A DNA stretch of 34,022 bases from Rikenellaceae bacterium (GTDB lineage: Bacteria > Bacteroidota > Bacteroidia > Bacteroidales > UBA932): the NCBI GenBank assembly GCA_900767375.1, contig CAAFYX010000017.1, positions 1 to 34,022 on the forward strand. The letters are read 5' to 3'. The notes below the pieces were generated by a model, which was not told the DNA's origin, searched no databases, and saw only the letters and a program-made list of their open reading frames with translations. Numbering within the stretch: position 1 is the first letter of the stretch; each line of letters opens with the position of its first letter. The position numbers and the translations under genes are program-made. Shown here piece by piece: positions 25,889 through 33,370 of this stretch.

Positions 25889-27340
25889 CTATCTGTCTCT
25901 GAAGTCCCACTTGGAGTTGTCGCTGCTGAAATCGTACTTGCCCAGGGCGACGTTGCTGTCGGCGGTGGCTACAAGGGCGAACTTCTCGCCTTCGTGTCCC
26001 GGAACGGAAACGGCAAGGATCCTGTAAGTGCCGTCGATCAGCTGCTCGATCTGCCAGAGCTGCTCAGGTGCGCCTGTGTATTCAGGAACTGCGGTGAGCT
26101 CGGCGTCAGCGGTGGCTGCAAGGGCCCTTTCTGTGCCGGCAATGACGATCTTGTAATAAGGGGCGCCGAGGCATCCGCCGGCGTCAGGAACTGCAGTGAC
26201 AGTCCATCTCTGATGAGGCCTGAACATATAGTCGCTAAGCCTGATGTCGATGTTGCCTTCCGGCCATCCGCCGATTACGTCTTCGAGCTTCTGGTCCTCA
26301 AGGACAACGACAGGGGCGTCAGCCTTGATGCCGAACGCTCTCATTCCACCGTTGAGCCTTACGAAGTCCACAGCGAGCTCGAGGGAATATCCTCTTCTCT
26401 GAGACTCGATCTCATAGGTGCCGTCCTTGAAAGGATCGGCGGCTACAGGCCAGCCGTTCTTCCAGATGAGGGAACGGACAGCGAGGGTGCTGCGTCCGCT
26501 GAGGTTGAAGTCGGCCTCATAGTGGTAGGACATCTTCTCGAGTCCTTCATCCTCTACGATATATCCGAAATGTCCCGGACCGGTGGCGCGGTTTCCTGCG
26601 GAGAGGACCATCTTGCCGCCGCCCTTGAGCATATCCCTGCCCATGTTGTCCACATATGGTCCGAGGACGTCCTTGGACCTTCCGCATACGATGTTGTAGG
26701 TGGAGTTGGTTCCATCGCAGCAGGTGCCGTGGGTGCCGAGGAGGTAATACCAGCCGTCCTTGTACATAAGGGCGGTAGCCTCGCAGTCGATAGCGATGTC
26801 CACAGCCTCGTTGCCTTCGACCCTCTTGCCGGTGGCAGGGTCGAGCTCAACGATGCGGATGGCTCCGAAATAGGTGCCGTATGAGCACCAGAGGCGTCCG
26901 GTGGTAGGGTCCAGGAGGAACGCAGGGTCGATGGCCCAGCAGTCCTCGTCGTCACCTGCCCAGGCCACGAGCTCGGGCTCGGTGTATCCGAAATCAGGTG
27001 ATGAAGGGTCGAGGGTCTTTGTCCACATGGTGGTGATGACTCCTCTTACCTTTCCTTCAGTTCCAGGGTATCCGGCGCTGTATGCTACAAGGTAGCGGTC
27101 GCCGATCTTGATCACGTCAGGGGCGACGCCGCCGCCGGTCCTGACTGCACCGTCCGTCCAGGTCCAGCCATCCTCTGACATAAGGCCTCCCTGGCCGGTT
27201 CCGAAAGTATAGTACTTGCCGTCACATTTGATGACGGTGGAAGGATCGTGAATATAGACGTTGCCCTGCTGTGCCTGCGCGGAAACTGCGAAGAGCACCA
27301 TAATAAGGCTTGCCAGTACGGATAATCTCATATTTTTCAT
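25889..27340 (-). CDS. GH43 arabinanase/arabinofuranosidase with C-terminal ricin-like domain
   Basis: This 483-residue secreted enzyme has signal peptide about 1-23 (VSAQA-Q). The five-bladed propeller carries the family triad: base Asp32 in IHDPSTV, Asp138 in AIDPAF, and acid Glu187 in DCEATALMY. The CDGTNSTYNIVCGRS segment is typical of arabinan-acting GH43 subfamilies. Residues about 345-483 form a beta-trefoil-like module with repeated QxW-like patterns (PHQRWTV, PEQLWQI), probably carbohydrate-binding. The first blade contains an unusually Gly-rich GTGQGGL and RTGGGVAP. It lies 12 bases after the secreted protein gene and one base before GH8. Xylosidase activity cannot be excluded. Confidence 0.85.
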   Translation of the reverse strand: MKNMRLSVLASLIMVLFAVSAQAQQGNVYIHDPSTVIKCDGKYYTFGTGQGGLMSEDGWTWTDGAVRTGGGVAPDVIKIGDRYLVAYSAGYPGTEGKVRGVITTMWTKTLDPSSPDFGYTEPELVAWAGDDEDCWAIDPAFLLDPTTGRLWCSYGTYFGAIRIVELDPATGKRVEGNEAVDIAIDCEATALMYKDGWYYLLGTHGTCCDGTNSTYNIVCGRSKDVLGPYVDNMGRDMLKGGGKMVLSAGNRATGPGHFGYIVEDEGLEKMSYHYEADFNLSGRSTLAVRSLIWKNGWPVAADPFKDGTYEIESQRRGYSLELAVDFVRLNGGMRAFGIKADAPVVVLEDQKLEDVIGGWPEGNIDIRLSDYMFRPHQRWTVTAVPDAGGCLGAPYYKIVIAGTERALAATADAELTAVPEYTGAPEQLWQIEQLIDGTYRILAVSVPGHEGEKFALVATADSNVALGKYDFSSDNSKWDFRDR

Positions 27341-27352
27341 AGGGCGTCCGGA

Positions 27353-28063
27353 TTATTGGTTAGTAACTGTGAAATCGGTGAATGGCTTGCCGTCCTTGCC
27401 GATGAAGCGGAGGCAGAAGTCGCTCATGCCCGGTCCGTTGATGATGGCGCCGCGGACGACGTTCTTGCCGGCCTTGAGGGTGATGACCTTGGAAGCGCAG
27501 TCGTCAGCGACCATGCGCCTGTCGCCTGAAAGGAGGAGTACCTCCTCTCCGTTGATCCACCACTTGGAAGCGGAGTTGGAGCCTACGGATACTCTGACGT
27601 CAGTGTCTTCAGCTACGTTCACTACGGTTACTGCGAGGTATAGCGCCTCGGTCGGATGGAGTCCGAGGCCGGTGGCGAAGCGGTAGAGCTTCACGTTCCA
27701 TCTCTTCGAGTCGAAGCAGTGCCATACGAGCTTGGTCTTCTTGTCAAGCTTTGTCTTCTGTCCGTCCTTTGGAAGGATGGTCATCTGGTCTGCGAAATAT
27801 ATCTTCGCGAACTCATTGTTCAGATAAGTGTCGGTGAAGATGGCGTTGGTCCTGATCTCAGGCTTTGCGATAGGCTCGAGCAGGGACCATCTGAGGACGA
27901 AGCCGTCAGCGTCCGGTGCGGCCGGAGCCTCGGTGGCTGGTGCGAAATAGTCCTCGAGCACCGGATGATGGTAGTCGAGGTTGAGCTCCTGCGCGGAAGC
28001 GGCTGCACCGGTGAGGAGTGCCGCAGCTGCGAGGACGAGGGTCTTTAAAGTTCTGACTTTCAT
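27353..28063 (-). CDS. Secreted protein of unknown function, carbohydrate-binding-like fold
   Basis: This 236-residue protein has signal peptide MKVRTLKTLVLAAAALLTGAAASA. I do not recognise the family. The mature part is beta-rich, and its second half has features of galactose-binding-like or PA14-like sandwiches seen beside glycosidases. These are VSVGSNSASKWWINGEEVLLL, with the WWINGE turn, then ITLKAGKNVVRGAIINGPG and a final DFCLRFIGKDGKP strand. No catalytic motif is evident. It lies 20 bases after pta and 12 before GH43, so co-expression with GH43 and GH8 is likely. A non-catalytic glycan-binding accessory role is the most economical inference. Confidence 0.65.
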   Translation of the reverse strand: MKVRTLKTLVLAAAALLTGAAASAQELNLDYHHPVLEDYFAPATEAPAAPDADGFVLRWSLLEPIAKPEIRTNAIFTDTYLNNEFAKIYFADQMTILPKDGQKTKLDKKTKLVWHCFDSKRWNVKLYRFATGLGLHPTEALYLAVTVVNVAEDTDVRVSVGSNSASKWWINGEEVLLLSGDRRMVADDCASKVITLKAGKNVVRGAIINGPGMSDFCLRFIGKDGKPFTDFTVTNQ

Positions 28064-28083
28064 ACGTATTGGTTATTGGTGAT

Positions 28084-29091
28084 TTACTTTGCATCCATTG
28101 CCTGGCAGGCGGTGATGGCGATCATCTTGTAGATGTCGTCCACTGAGCAGCCGCGGCTGAGGTCATTGACCGGACGGGCGATACCCTGGAGGATAGGTCC
28201 GATGGCGTCGGCGTGGCCGAGTCTCTGGACGAGCTTGTAGCCGATGTTTCCGACCTCGAGGTTAGGGAACACGAGGACATTGGCCTTGCCGGCGATGTCG
28301 GAGCCCGGAGCTTTCTTTGCTCCTACTGAAGGTACGAGCGCTGCGTCGGCCTGGAGCTCTCCGTCGACCTTGAGGTCAGGAGCGAGCTCCTTGGCGAGCT
28401 TTGTGGCTTCGACGACCTTGTCCACGACTTCGTGCTTGGCGCTTCCCTTCGTGGAGAATGAAAGCATGGCCACGCGCGGGTCGGCGAATCCTGCGACGCT
28501 CTTTGCGGTCTGGGCTGTGCAGACTGCGATCTGGGCGAGCTGGCTGGCGTCAGGCATAGGGGTCACTGCGACATCTCCGATCACGAGCACGCCGTTCTCA
28601 CCGTACTCGGGAGCCTGGGTGATCATAAGCATTGCACCGCTGACGCAGCTGATGCCCGGAGCGCATTTGATGATCTGGAGGGCCGGACGGAGAGTCTCTC
28701 CTGTGGTGGAGAGGGCGCCGCTGATCTGACCGTCGGCATCGCCGCTCTTGATGATGAGGCAGCCGAAATAGAGAGGGTCGAGCACTGTCTTGTGGGCCTG
28801 CTCCTCGGTCATGCCCTTCTTCTGGCGGAGCTGGAAAAGGAGCTGTGCGTACTCCTCGGTCTTCTCGCTGGTGGCCGGGTCGATGATGGTGGCCTTTCCG
28901 ATATTCTTGAGCCCGAGCTTTTCAGCGTAGGCCATTATTTCTTCCTTGTTTCCGATGAGGATGATGTCTGCGATGCCGTCAGCGAGGGCCTTGTCGGCTG
29001 CTGTGATGGTGCGCTCCTCGAGTGATTCAGGGAGCACGATGCGCTGCTTGTTGGATTTGGCGCGCGCGATGATGCTTTCGATGAGTGTCAT
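28084..29091 (-). CDS. pta: Phosphate acetyltransferase
   Basis: This 335-residue cytosolic enzyme converts acetyl-CoA and phosphate into acetyl phosphate and CoA during fermentation. It is the short class I form without regulatory N-terminal domains. Conserved stretches are RIVLPESLEERT, ADIILIGN, DPLYFGCLIIKSGDADGQISGA, MLSFSTKGSAKH and VFPNLEVGNIGYKL. The acetate kinase gene that usually neighbours pta is not present in the window. Instead pta sits six bases after the aldolase gene and 20 bases before the secreted hydrolase genes, which is an unusual partnership. Confidence 0.94.
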   Translation of the reverse strand: MTLIESIIARAKSNKQRIVLPESLEERTITAADKALADGIADIILIGNKEEIMAYAEKLGLKNIGKATIIDPATSEKTEEYAQLLFQLRQKKGMTEEQAHKTVLDPLYFGCLIIKSGDADGQISGALSTTGETLRPALQIIKCAPGISCVSGAMLMITQAPEYGENGVLVIGDVAVTPMPDASQLAQIAVCTAQTAKSVAGFADPRVAMLSFSTKGSAKHEVVDKVVEATKLAKELAPDLKVDGELQADAALVPSVGAKKAPGSDIAGKANVLVFPNLEVGNIGYKLVQRLGHADAIGPILQGIARPVNDLSRGCSVDDIYKMIAITACQAMDAK

Positions 29092-29097
29092 AGTATT

Positions 29098-30150
29098 TTA
29101 AAGTTTGTTGATAGCTTTGATGAGGGCTTCGGCATTCTCCTGGGTCGTGGCCCAGCTGGTGACGAAGCGGACCGCAGTGCGGCCGTCTGGCCTGTGGGCC
29201 CAGGTCTCGAAGACGAAGTCCTTGGAGAGGGTCTCTATCTGGGCGGAGGTGAGGATAGGGAAGATCTGGTTGCTCGGGCTGTCCACGAAGAAGCCGATGC
29301 CCTTGGCCTTGAAGGCGGCCTTTATCTTCTGTGCGAGATCCACTGCAGAGCGGGATGTCTTCAGGTACAGGTCGTCCTCGAAGAGGGCCTGGAACTGGAT
29401 ACCGAGCAGACGGCCCTTGGCCAGAAGGGCTCCGACCTGCTTGATGTAATATCTGAAGTCGATCTTGTATTCGTCGTTGGTGATGACGAGGGCCTCGCCG
29501 AAGAGGGCTCCCTGCTTGGTGCCTCCGATGTAGAAGGCGTCGGTGAGCTCGGCCATCTTCGCCAGGGTCATGGCCTTGTCGCCGTAGAGCTTTTCGCTGG
29601 CGGCGATGCCGTATCCCAGGCGGGCTCCGTCTACGTAGAGCGGCAGACGGTATTTATGGCACACCTCGCTGATGGCCTCGAGCTCCTCCACCGAATAGAT
29701 GGTTCCGAGCTCGGTCGGGAAGGAGATGTAGACCATTCCCGGCATTACGGTATGCTCGCGGCCGTCTTCATTGTAATGTTCGTTCACTGCCTCCTCGATC
29801 TGGGTGGCGCTGATCTTTCCGTCGAGGGAGGGGAGGGTGAGCACCTTGTGCCCGCCATGCTCGATGGCTCCCGTCTCGTGGACGTTGATATGGGCGCTGG
29901 ATGCGCAGATGACTCCCTGGTACGACCTCAGGATGGCGCTTATGACCGTGGAGTTTGTCTGCGTGCCTCCTACGAGGAAATGCACGTCGGCATCCGGGGC
30001 GTTGCAGGCGGCCTTTATGGTTTCGCGCGCTTCTTTGCAGGCGTCATCGTTGCCATAGCCGATGGTCTGGTCCATGTTGGTGTCAATGAGGCGCTTGAGA
30101 AGCTGGGGAAGTGCGCCTTCACAATAATCACTGGTAAATAGTACAGCCAT
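29098..30150 (-). CDS. ltaE: Low-specificity L-threonine aldolase
   Basis: From the ATG at 30150 this is 350 residues. The longer ORF start at 30201 would add 17 hydrophobic residues that cover the divergent promoter region and is not preferred. It is a fold-type I PLP enzyme that cleaves threonine or allo-threonine to glycine and acetaldehyde. Seen are LVGGTQTNS near residue 59, HINVHETGAIE, the cofactor Asp174 in YVDGARLG, and Schiff-base Lys212 in IGGTKQGALFGEA. It is followed by pta after six bases. Stereospecificity cannot be read from sequence, and a beta-eliminating lyase activity is the alternative. Confidence 0.88.
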   Translation of the reverse strand: MAVLFTSDYCEGALPQLLKRLIDTNMDQTIGYGNDDACKEARETIKAACNAPDADVHFLVGGTQTNSTVISAILRSYQGVICASSAHINVHETGAIEHGGHKVLTLPSLDGKISATQIEEAVNEHYNEDGREHTVMPGMVYISFPTELGTIYSVEELEAISEVCHKYRLPLYVDGARLGYGIAASEKLYGDKAMTLAKMAELTDAFYIGGTKQGALFGEALVITNDEYKIDFRYYIKQVGALLAKGRLLGIQFQALFEDDLYLKTSRSAVDLAQKIKAAFKAKGIGFFVDSPSNQIFPILTSAQIETLSKDFVFETWAHRPDGRTAVRFVTSWATTQENAEALIKAINKL

Positions 30151-30151
30151 A

Positions 30152-30184
30152 TTGTCAATTAAGTTCAAAAAACGTGTAAATTTG
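30152..30184 (+). promoter_or_regulatory. Promoter of lipoprotein-GTPase-ABC operon
   Basis: TTG at 30152-30154 and TAAATTTG at 30177-30184 with a 22-base spacer match the Bacteroidota promoter. Transcription would start near 30190, about 17 bases before the ATG at 30207. A small symmetrical ATTGTCAAT (30151-30159) sits at the -33 position. No equally good promoter is seen for the divergent aldolase gene in the 56-base gap. Confidence 0.6.
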
Positions 30185-30206
30185 CAAAAAAATAATATCA
30201 ATCCCT

Positions 30207-30599
30207 ATGAAAAAGATTATTGTTTTTATCACAGTTCTTTTTACAGCCCTGCTCATGAGCTCCTGCCAGACGAAGGAGGAGACAAGAATCTCATATGAAG
30301 TAGGCACGTCATCGATGAATTTGACTTCGCTAGAGGATTTGTATAACTGGACCGTTATCCAGGGGGCATATACGAATGAAATTTCCAAACTCGGTTTCAA
30401 GAAGGAGAGCAACTCCTATTTTACCGCCACCGGTTTCGCCGATGAGTGCGATGACCTGGTGCTTTCCGCCTGCAAGGTTGCCGAAGCCAGTGTCTCCGAC
30501 AGGACGCTCGAAGGCTATGCGACCATCGAGGTGAAGGCCACCTACTGGAACAATGCCGGGACGGAAGTCATTTATTCTCATTCATTCGGAAACAAATAA
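30207..30599 (+). CDS. Small lipoprotein of unknown function
   Basis: This 130-residue protein has a lipoprotein signal sequence MKKIIVFITVLFTALLMSSC (Cys20). The mature part has no motif I recognise. It contains a predicted helical segment (SLEDLYNWTVIQGAY), then beta strands with TLEGYATIEVKATYW. It is the first gene of an operon with a COG0523 metal GTPase (three bases downstream) and an ABC ATPase, so a role in envelope metal handling is possible. That is context inference only. Confidence 0.7.
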   Translation: MKKIIVFITVLFTALLMSSCQTKEETRISYEVGTSSMNLTSLEDLYNWTVIQGAYTNEISKLGFKKESNSYFTATGFADECDDLVLSACKVAEASVSDRTLEGYATIEVKATYWNNAGTEVIYSHSFGNK

Positions 30600-30602
30600 G
30601 CC

Positions 30603-31808
30603 ATGAAACAGACTCCCGTCCTCCTTCTTACCGGCTACCTCGGCAGCGGCAAGACCACTCTAGTGAACAGGATCCTTTCCAACCGGAAAGGCATAAAGTT
30701 CGCCGTGATCGTCAATGACATCGGCGAAGTGAATATCGATGCCTCCCTCATCGAGAAGGACGGCGTCGTGGGCAAGAAGGACGACAGTCTGGTCGCCCTC
30801 CAGAACGGATGCATCTGCTGCACCCTGAAGATGGACCTCGTCGAGCAGATACGTGACATCATCGCCATGGCCAAGTTCGACTACATAGTCATCGAGGCCA
30901 GCGGCATCTGCGAGCCGGAGCCTATCGCGCGCACCATCTGCTCCATCCCTTACATGGGAGAGGAGTACGTCCGCGACGGGATGGCCCGCCTCGACTGCAT
31001 CGTGACCGTCGTCGACGCCCTGCGCATGCGCGACGAGTTCGGCTGCGCCAAGGACCTTCTCCGTGGCAATATCGACGAGGACGATATCGAGAACCTGGTC
31101 ATCCAGCAGGTGGAGTTCTGCAATATTGTCCTGCTGAACAAGGCCTCTGAAGTCTCCGCCTCAGAGCTTGGCAAGGTGCGGGAGATCATCCGTACCCTTC
31201 AGCCTTCCGCCCGCATCATCGACTGCGACTTCGGCGATGTGGCTCTCGAGGAGATACTCGACACGCAGCTCTTCAACTATGATTCCGTCGCCGCTTCCGC
31301 TGCCTGGATCAAGGGAGTCGAAGGCCCGGTGGAGGATGACGACGACGATGACGATGATGATGACGACGAGCATGAGCATGAGCATGAGCATGAGCATCAT
31401 CACCACCATCACCATCATCACGATGGCGAAGGCGAGGTTGAGGAGTACGGCATCGGTACCTATGTCTACCACCAGCGCCGCCCGTTCGACATAAACAAGT
31501 TTGACAGTTTCGTCGCCAAGCACTGGCCGGCCGGCATCATCCGCGCCAAGGGCCTCTGCTGGTTCTCCGTCGAGCCTGACAACTGCTACCTCTTCGAGCA
31601 GGCCGGTTTCCAGGTGTCGATGAAGAATATCGGCAAGTGGTACGCCACCATGCCCGAGGACGAGCTCGAAGCACAGCTCGAGAGCGACCCTGTCCTCCGC
31701 CGCGACTGGGACGAAGAGTACGGCGACAGAACCCAGAAGCTTGTGTTTATCGGCCAGAAGCTCGACTCCAAGGCCATCAAGGAAGCGCTTGACGCCTGTC
31801 TGAAGTGA
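30603..31808 (+). CDS. COG0523 (CobW/G3E) metallochaperone GTPase with Asp/His-rich insert
   Basis: This 401-residue cytosolic GTPase has Walker A GYLGSGKT (11-18), metal-binding NGCICC (Cys70, Cys72, Cys73), the IEASGICEP switch region (about 98-105), and a guanine-recognition-like LNKASEV. Between the GTPase domain and the C-terminal CobW domain (about 285-401, with GIIRAKGLCWF) lies an extreme low-complexity insert at 245-273. It is eleven Asp, five Glu-His pairs and eight further His. His-rich linkers are known in zinc-related members such as ZagA, YjiA and YeiR, but the uninterrupted Asp block is striking. The likely role is delivery of zinc or another divalent metal to a client protein. 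Its stop overlaps the next start (GTGA). Cobalamin synthesis is unlikely because no cob genes are nearby. Confidence 0.88.
   Translation: MKQTPVLLLTGYLGSGKTTLVNRILSNRKGIKFAVIVNDIGEVNIDASLIEKDGVVGKKDDSLVALQNGCICCTLKMDLVEQIRDIIAMAKFDYIVIEASGICEPEPIARTICSIPYMGEEYVRDGMARLDCIVTVVDALRMRDEFGCAKDLLRGNIDEDDIENLVIQQVEFCNIVLLNKASEVSASELGKVREIIRTLQPSARIIDCDFGDVALEEILDTQLFNYDSVAASAAWIKGVEGPVEDDDDDDDDDDDEHEHEHEHEHHHHHHHHHDGEGEVEEYGIGTYVYHQRRPFDINKFDSFVAKHWPAGIIRAKGLCWFSVEPDNCYLFEQAGFQVSMKNIGKWYATMPEDELEAQLESDPVLRRDWDEEYGDRTQKLVFIGQKLDSKAIKEALDACLK
31335..31421 (+). repeat. Low-complexity codon repeat encoding Asp/Glu-His/His tract
   Basis: Twenty-nine codons inside the GTPase gene consist only of GAC/GAT, GAG and CAC/CAT. 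They encode 11 Asp, 5 Glu-His pairs and 8 His. Synonymous codons are mixed in the Asp and His runs, but the Glu-His part is an exact six-base repeat (GAGCAT, five times). The tract may therefore expand and contract by slippage. Confidence 0.9.
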
Positions 31809-33337
31809 ATATAATCGAAATCCATAACGGTGAGGCCGGCAATCCCGAGTACAGGATGGCCGGCCCCATCAGTCTTTCAATAGCCGATGGCGAGCAGATA
31901 GCTGTGATCGGTGACAATGCCGCCGGCAAGACCCGCCTCATCGAGACCCTCTGCGGCAACTACCCGGTGAGGAACGTCGCTCTGAAGTACGACTTCAGCC
32001 CGTCTGTCCTGCGCCTGGTCAGCGAGAATATAAAGTATCTGACTTTCCGCGACACCTACGAGGGCGCCGACTCGAACTACTATCTCCAGAAACGCTGGAA
32101 CCAGATCGACATCGACGAAGAGACCCCGACCGCCGGTGAGATGCTCGAACGTGCGTTCGAAAGCGCCGACGAGTCCGCCGCCCGTTTCCTCGACCCTGAA
32201 GCCCGCCTCCGTGTGCGCTCGGAACGCACCGCGCTGCGCGAAAGGCTGTACTCCATGTTCGGCCTCTCAAGCCTGCTGGACAAGTACATCATCACCCTGT
32301 CGAGCGGCGAGCTGCGCAAGTTCCAGCTGACCCGCACCCTTCTCGCCATGCCGAGGGTGCTGATCCTTGACAATCCCTTCATCGGCCTCGACGCCCCGAC
32401 CAGGGACCAGCTCTCCGGCCTCCTCGCCGACATCGCCGGAAGCCTGCGCATCCTTCTCATCCTGGTCCTCTCCGACTCTGACTCCCTGCCCCCGTTCATC
32501 ACCCACGTGATCCCCGTCGAAGGGCTGAGAGTCTGCGAAAAAGTTACTGCGGACCAATATCTCCGCCGCCCGTCCACCGATGCGCCGGGCCTCCCGGAAG
32601 AAAGCCGCAGGGCAATACTCGACCTTCCTGCCAAGGATGTCGCCTCCATTCCGTTCTATCCTCAGCAGTCCGGTTCCGAGATAGTCAAGTGCAATTCCGT
32701 TACAATCCAATACGGCTCCAGGACTATTTTGAAGGACCTCGACTGGACCGTACGCGAAGGCGAACGGTGGGCCCTGAGCGGTGAGAACGGAGCGGGGAAG
32801 TCCACGCTGCTCTCCCTCGTCTGTGCCGACAATCCTCAGAGCTACGCCTGCGACATCGAGCTATTCGGGCACAAGCGCGGCTCAGGTGAGAGCATTTGGG
32901 AAATTAAGCGCCACATAGGCTATGTCAGTCCGGAAATGCACAGGGCATATCTGAAGAACATCCCTGTCCTGGACATTGTGGCGAGCGGCCTTTTCGATAC
33001 CGTGGGCCTGTTCATGCATCCGTCCGAGGAGCAGTATGGGCTCTGCCGCAAGTGGATGCGCACCTTCGGCATCGAGCATCTCTGTGACAAGTCCTATCTC
33101 AAGATATCCAGCGGCGAGCAGCGGCTGGCGCTCCTGGCACGCGCATTCGTGAAGGACCCTGAGCTCCTCGTCCTCGATGAGCCTATGCACGGCCTCGACC
33201 CGGTGAACTGCCGACTGGCGAAGGACGTCATCGACACTTTCGTCCTGCGTCCTCACAAGACTTTGATCATCGTCACCCACTATCAGTCCAAGCTCCCTTC
33301 CTGCATAGACCATTCGCTCTTCCTGACAAGGAAGTAG
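31805..33337 (+). CDS. Tandem-domain soluble ABC ATPase (ModF-like)
   Basis: This 510-residue protein has two ABC domains and no transmembrane segment. Domain 1 has Walker A GDNAAGKT (36-43), signature LSSGELRKF, and a Walker B ILDNPFIGLD in which Asn replaces the catalytic Glu. Domain 2 has GENGAGKST (near 335), signature ISSGEQRLALLARAF, and an intact LVLDEPMHGLD with a switch His in IVTHYQ. The asymmetry suggests that only the second site hydrolyses ATP. E. coli ModF, linked to molybdate genes, has this two-domain layout, but its role is unclear and no mod genes are present here. Translation starts at GTG 31805, overlapping the preceding TGA by four bases. The first ATG (31856) would cut the first strand of domain 1. 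The 3' end lies in a terminator hairpin. Confidence 0.85.
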   Translation: MNIIEIHNGEAGNPEYRMAGPISLSIADGEQIAVIGDNAAGKTRLIETLCGNYPVRNVALKYDFSPSVLRLVSENIKYLTFRDTYEGADSNYYLQKRWNQIDIDEETPTAGEMLERAFESADESAARFLDPEARLRVRSERTALRERLYSMFGLSSLLDKYIITLSSGELRKFQLTRTLLAMPRVLILDNPFIGLDAPTRDQLSGLLADIAGSLRILLILVLSDSDSLPPFITHVIPVEGLRVCEKVTADQYLRRPSTDAPGLPEESRRAILDLPAKDVASIPFYPQQSGSEIVKCNSVTIQYGSRTILKDLDWTVREGERWALSGENGAGKSTLLSLVCADNPQSYACDIELFGHKRGSGESIWEIKRHIGYVSPEMHRAYLKNIPVLDIVASGLFDTVGLFMHPSEEQYGLCRKWMRTFGIEHLCDKSYLKISSGEQRLALLARAFVKDPELLVLDEPMHGLDPVNCRLAKDVIDTFVLRPHKTLIIVTHYQSKLPSCIDHSLFLTRK

Positions 33338-33348
33338 CGAATGGTTTT
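33309..33348 (+). terminator. Intrinsic terminator overlapping the ABC gene stop codon
   Basis: ACCATTCGCT (33309-33318) pairs with AGCGAATGGT (33336-33345). Inside, CTTCCT (33319-33324) pairs with AGGAAG (33329-33334) around a GACA loop, with one bulged T. The 16-bp hairpin is followed directly by TTT. The stop codon TAG (33335-33337) is inside the descending arm, so the last nine codons form the ascending arm and loop. Confidence 0.8.
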
Positions 33349-33370
33349 GTGGATACAGGAGGCTGTTTGA

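Noticed and set aside
25778..26884. A 368-codon open frame opposite GH43/GH8
   Set aside because: It spans the junction of two clear hydrolase genes on the other strand and has no recognisable domain.
29194..30141. A 315-codon open frame opposite the threonine aldolase gene
   Set aside because: Antisense shadow; the aldolase has all PLP-binding residues and a normal length.
30151..30206. Search for a promoter for the aldolase-pta operon in the divergent gap
   Set aside because: T-rich stretches exist on the minus strand, but none gives TAnnTTTG with correct spacing. I cannot support a specific site.
31335..31421. Repeat tract considered as CRISPR or non-coding tandem repeat
   Set aside because: The repeat unit keeps the reading frame of the GTPase and encodes a metal-binding type peptide. 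There are no spacers.
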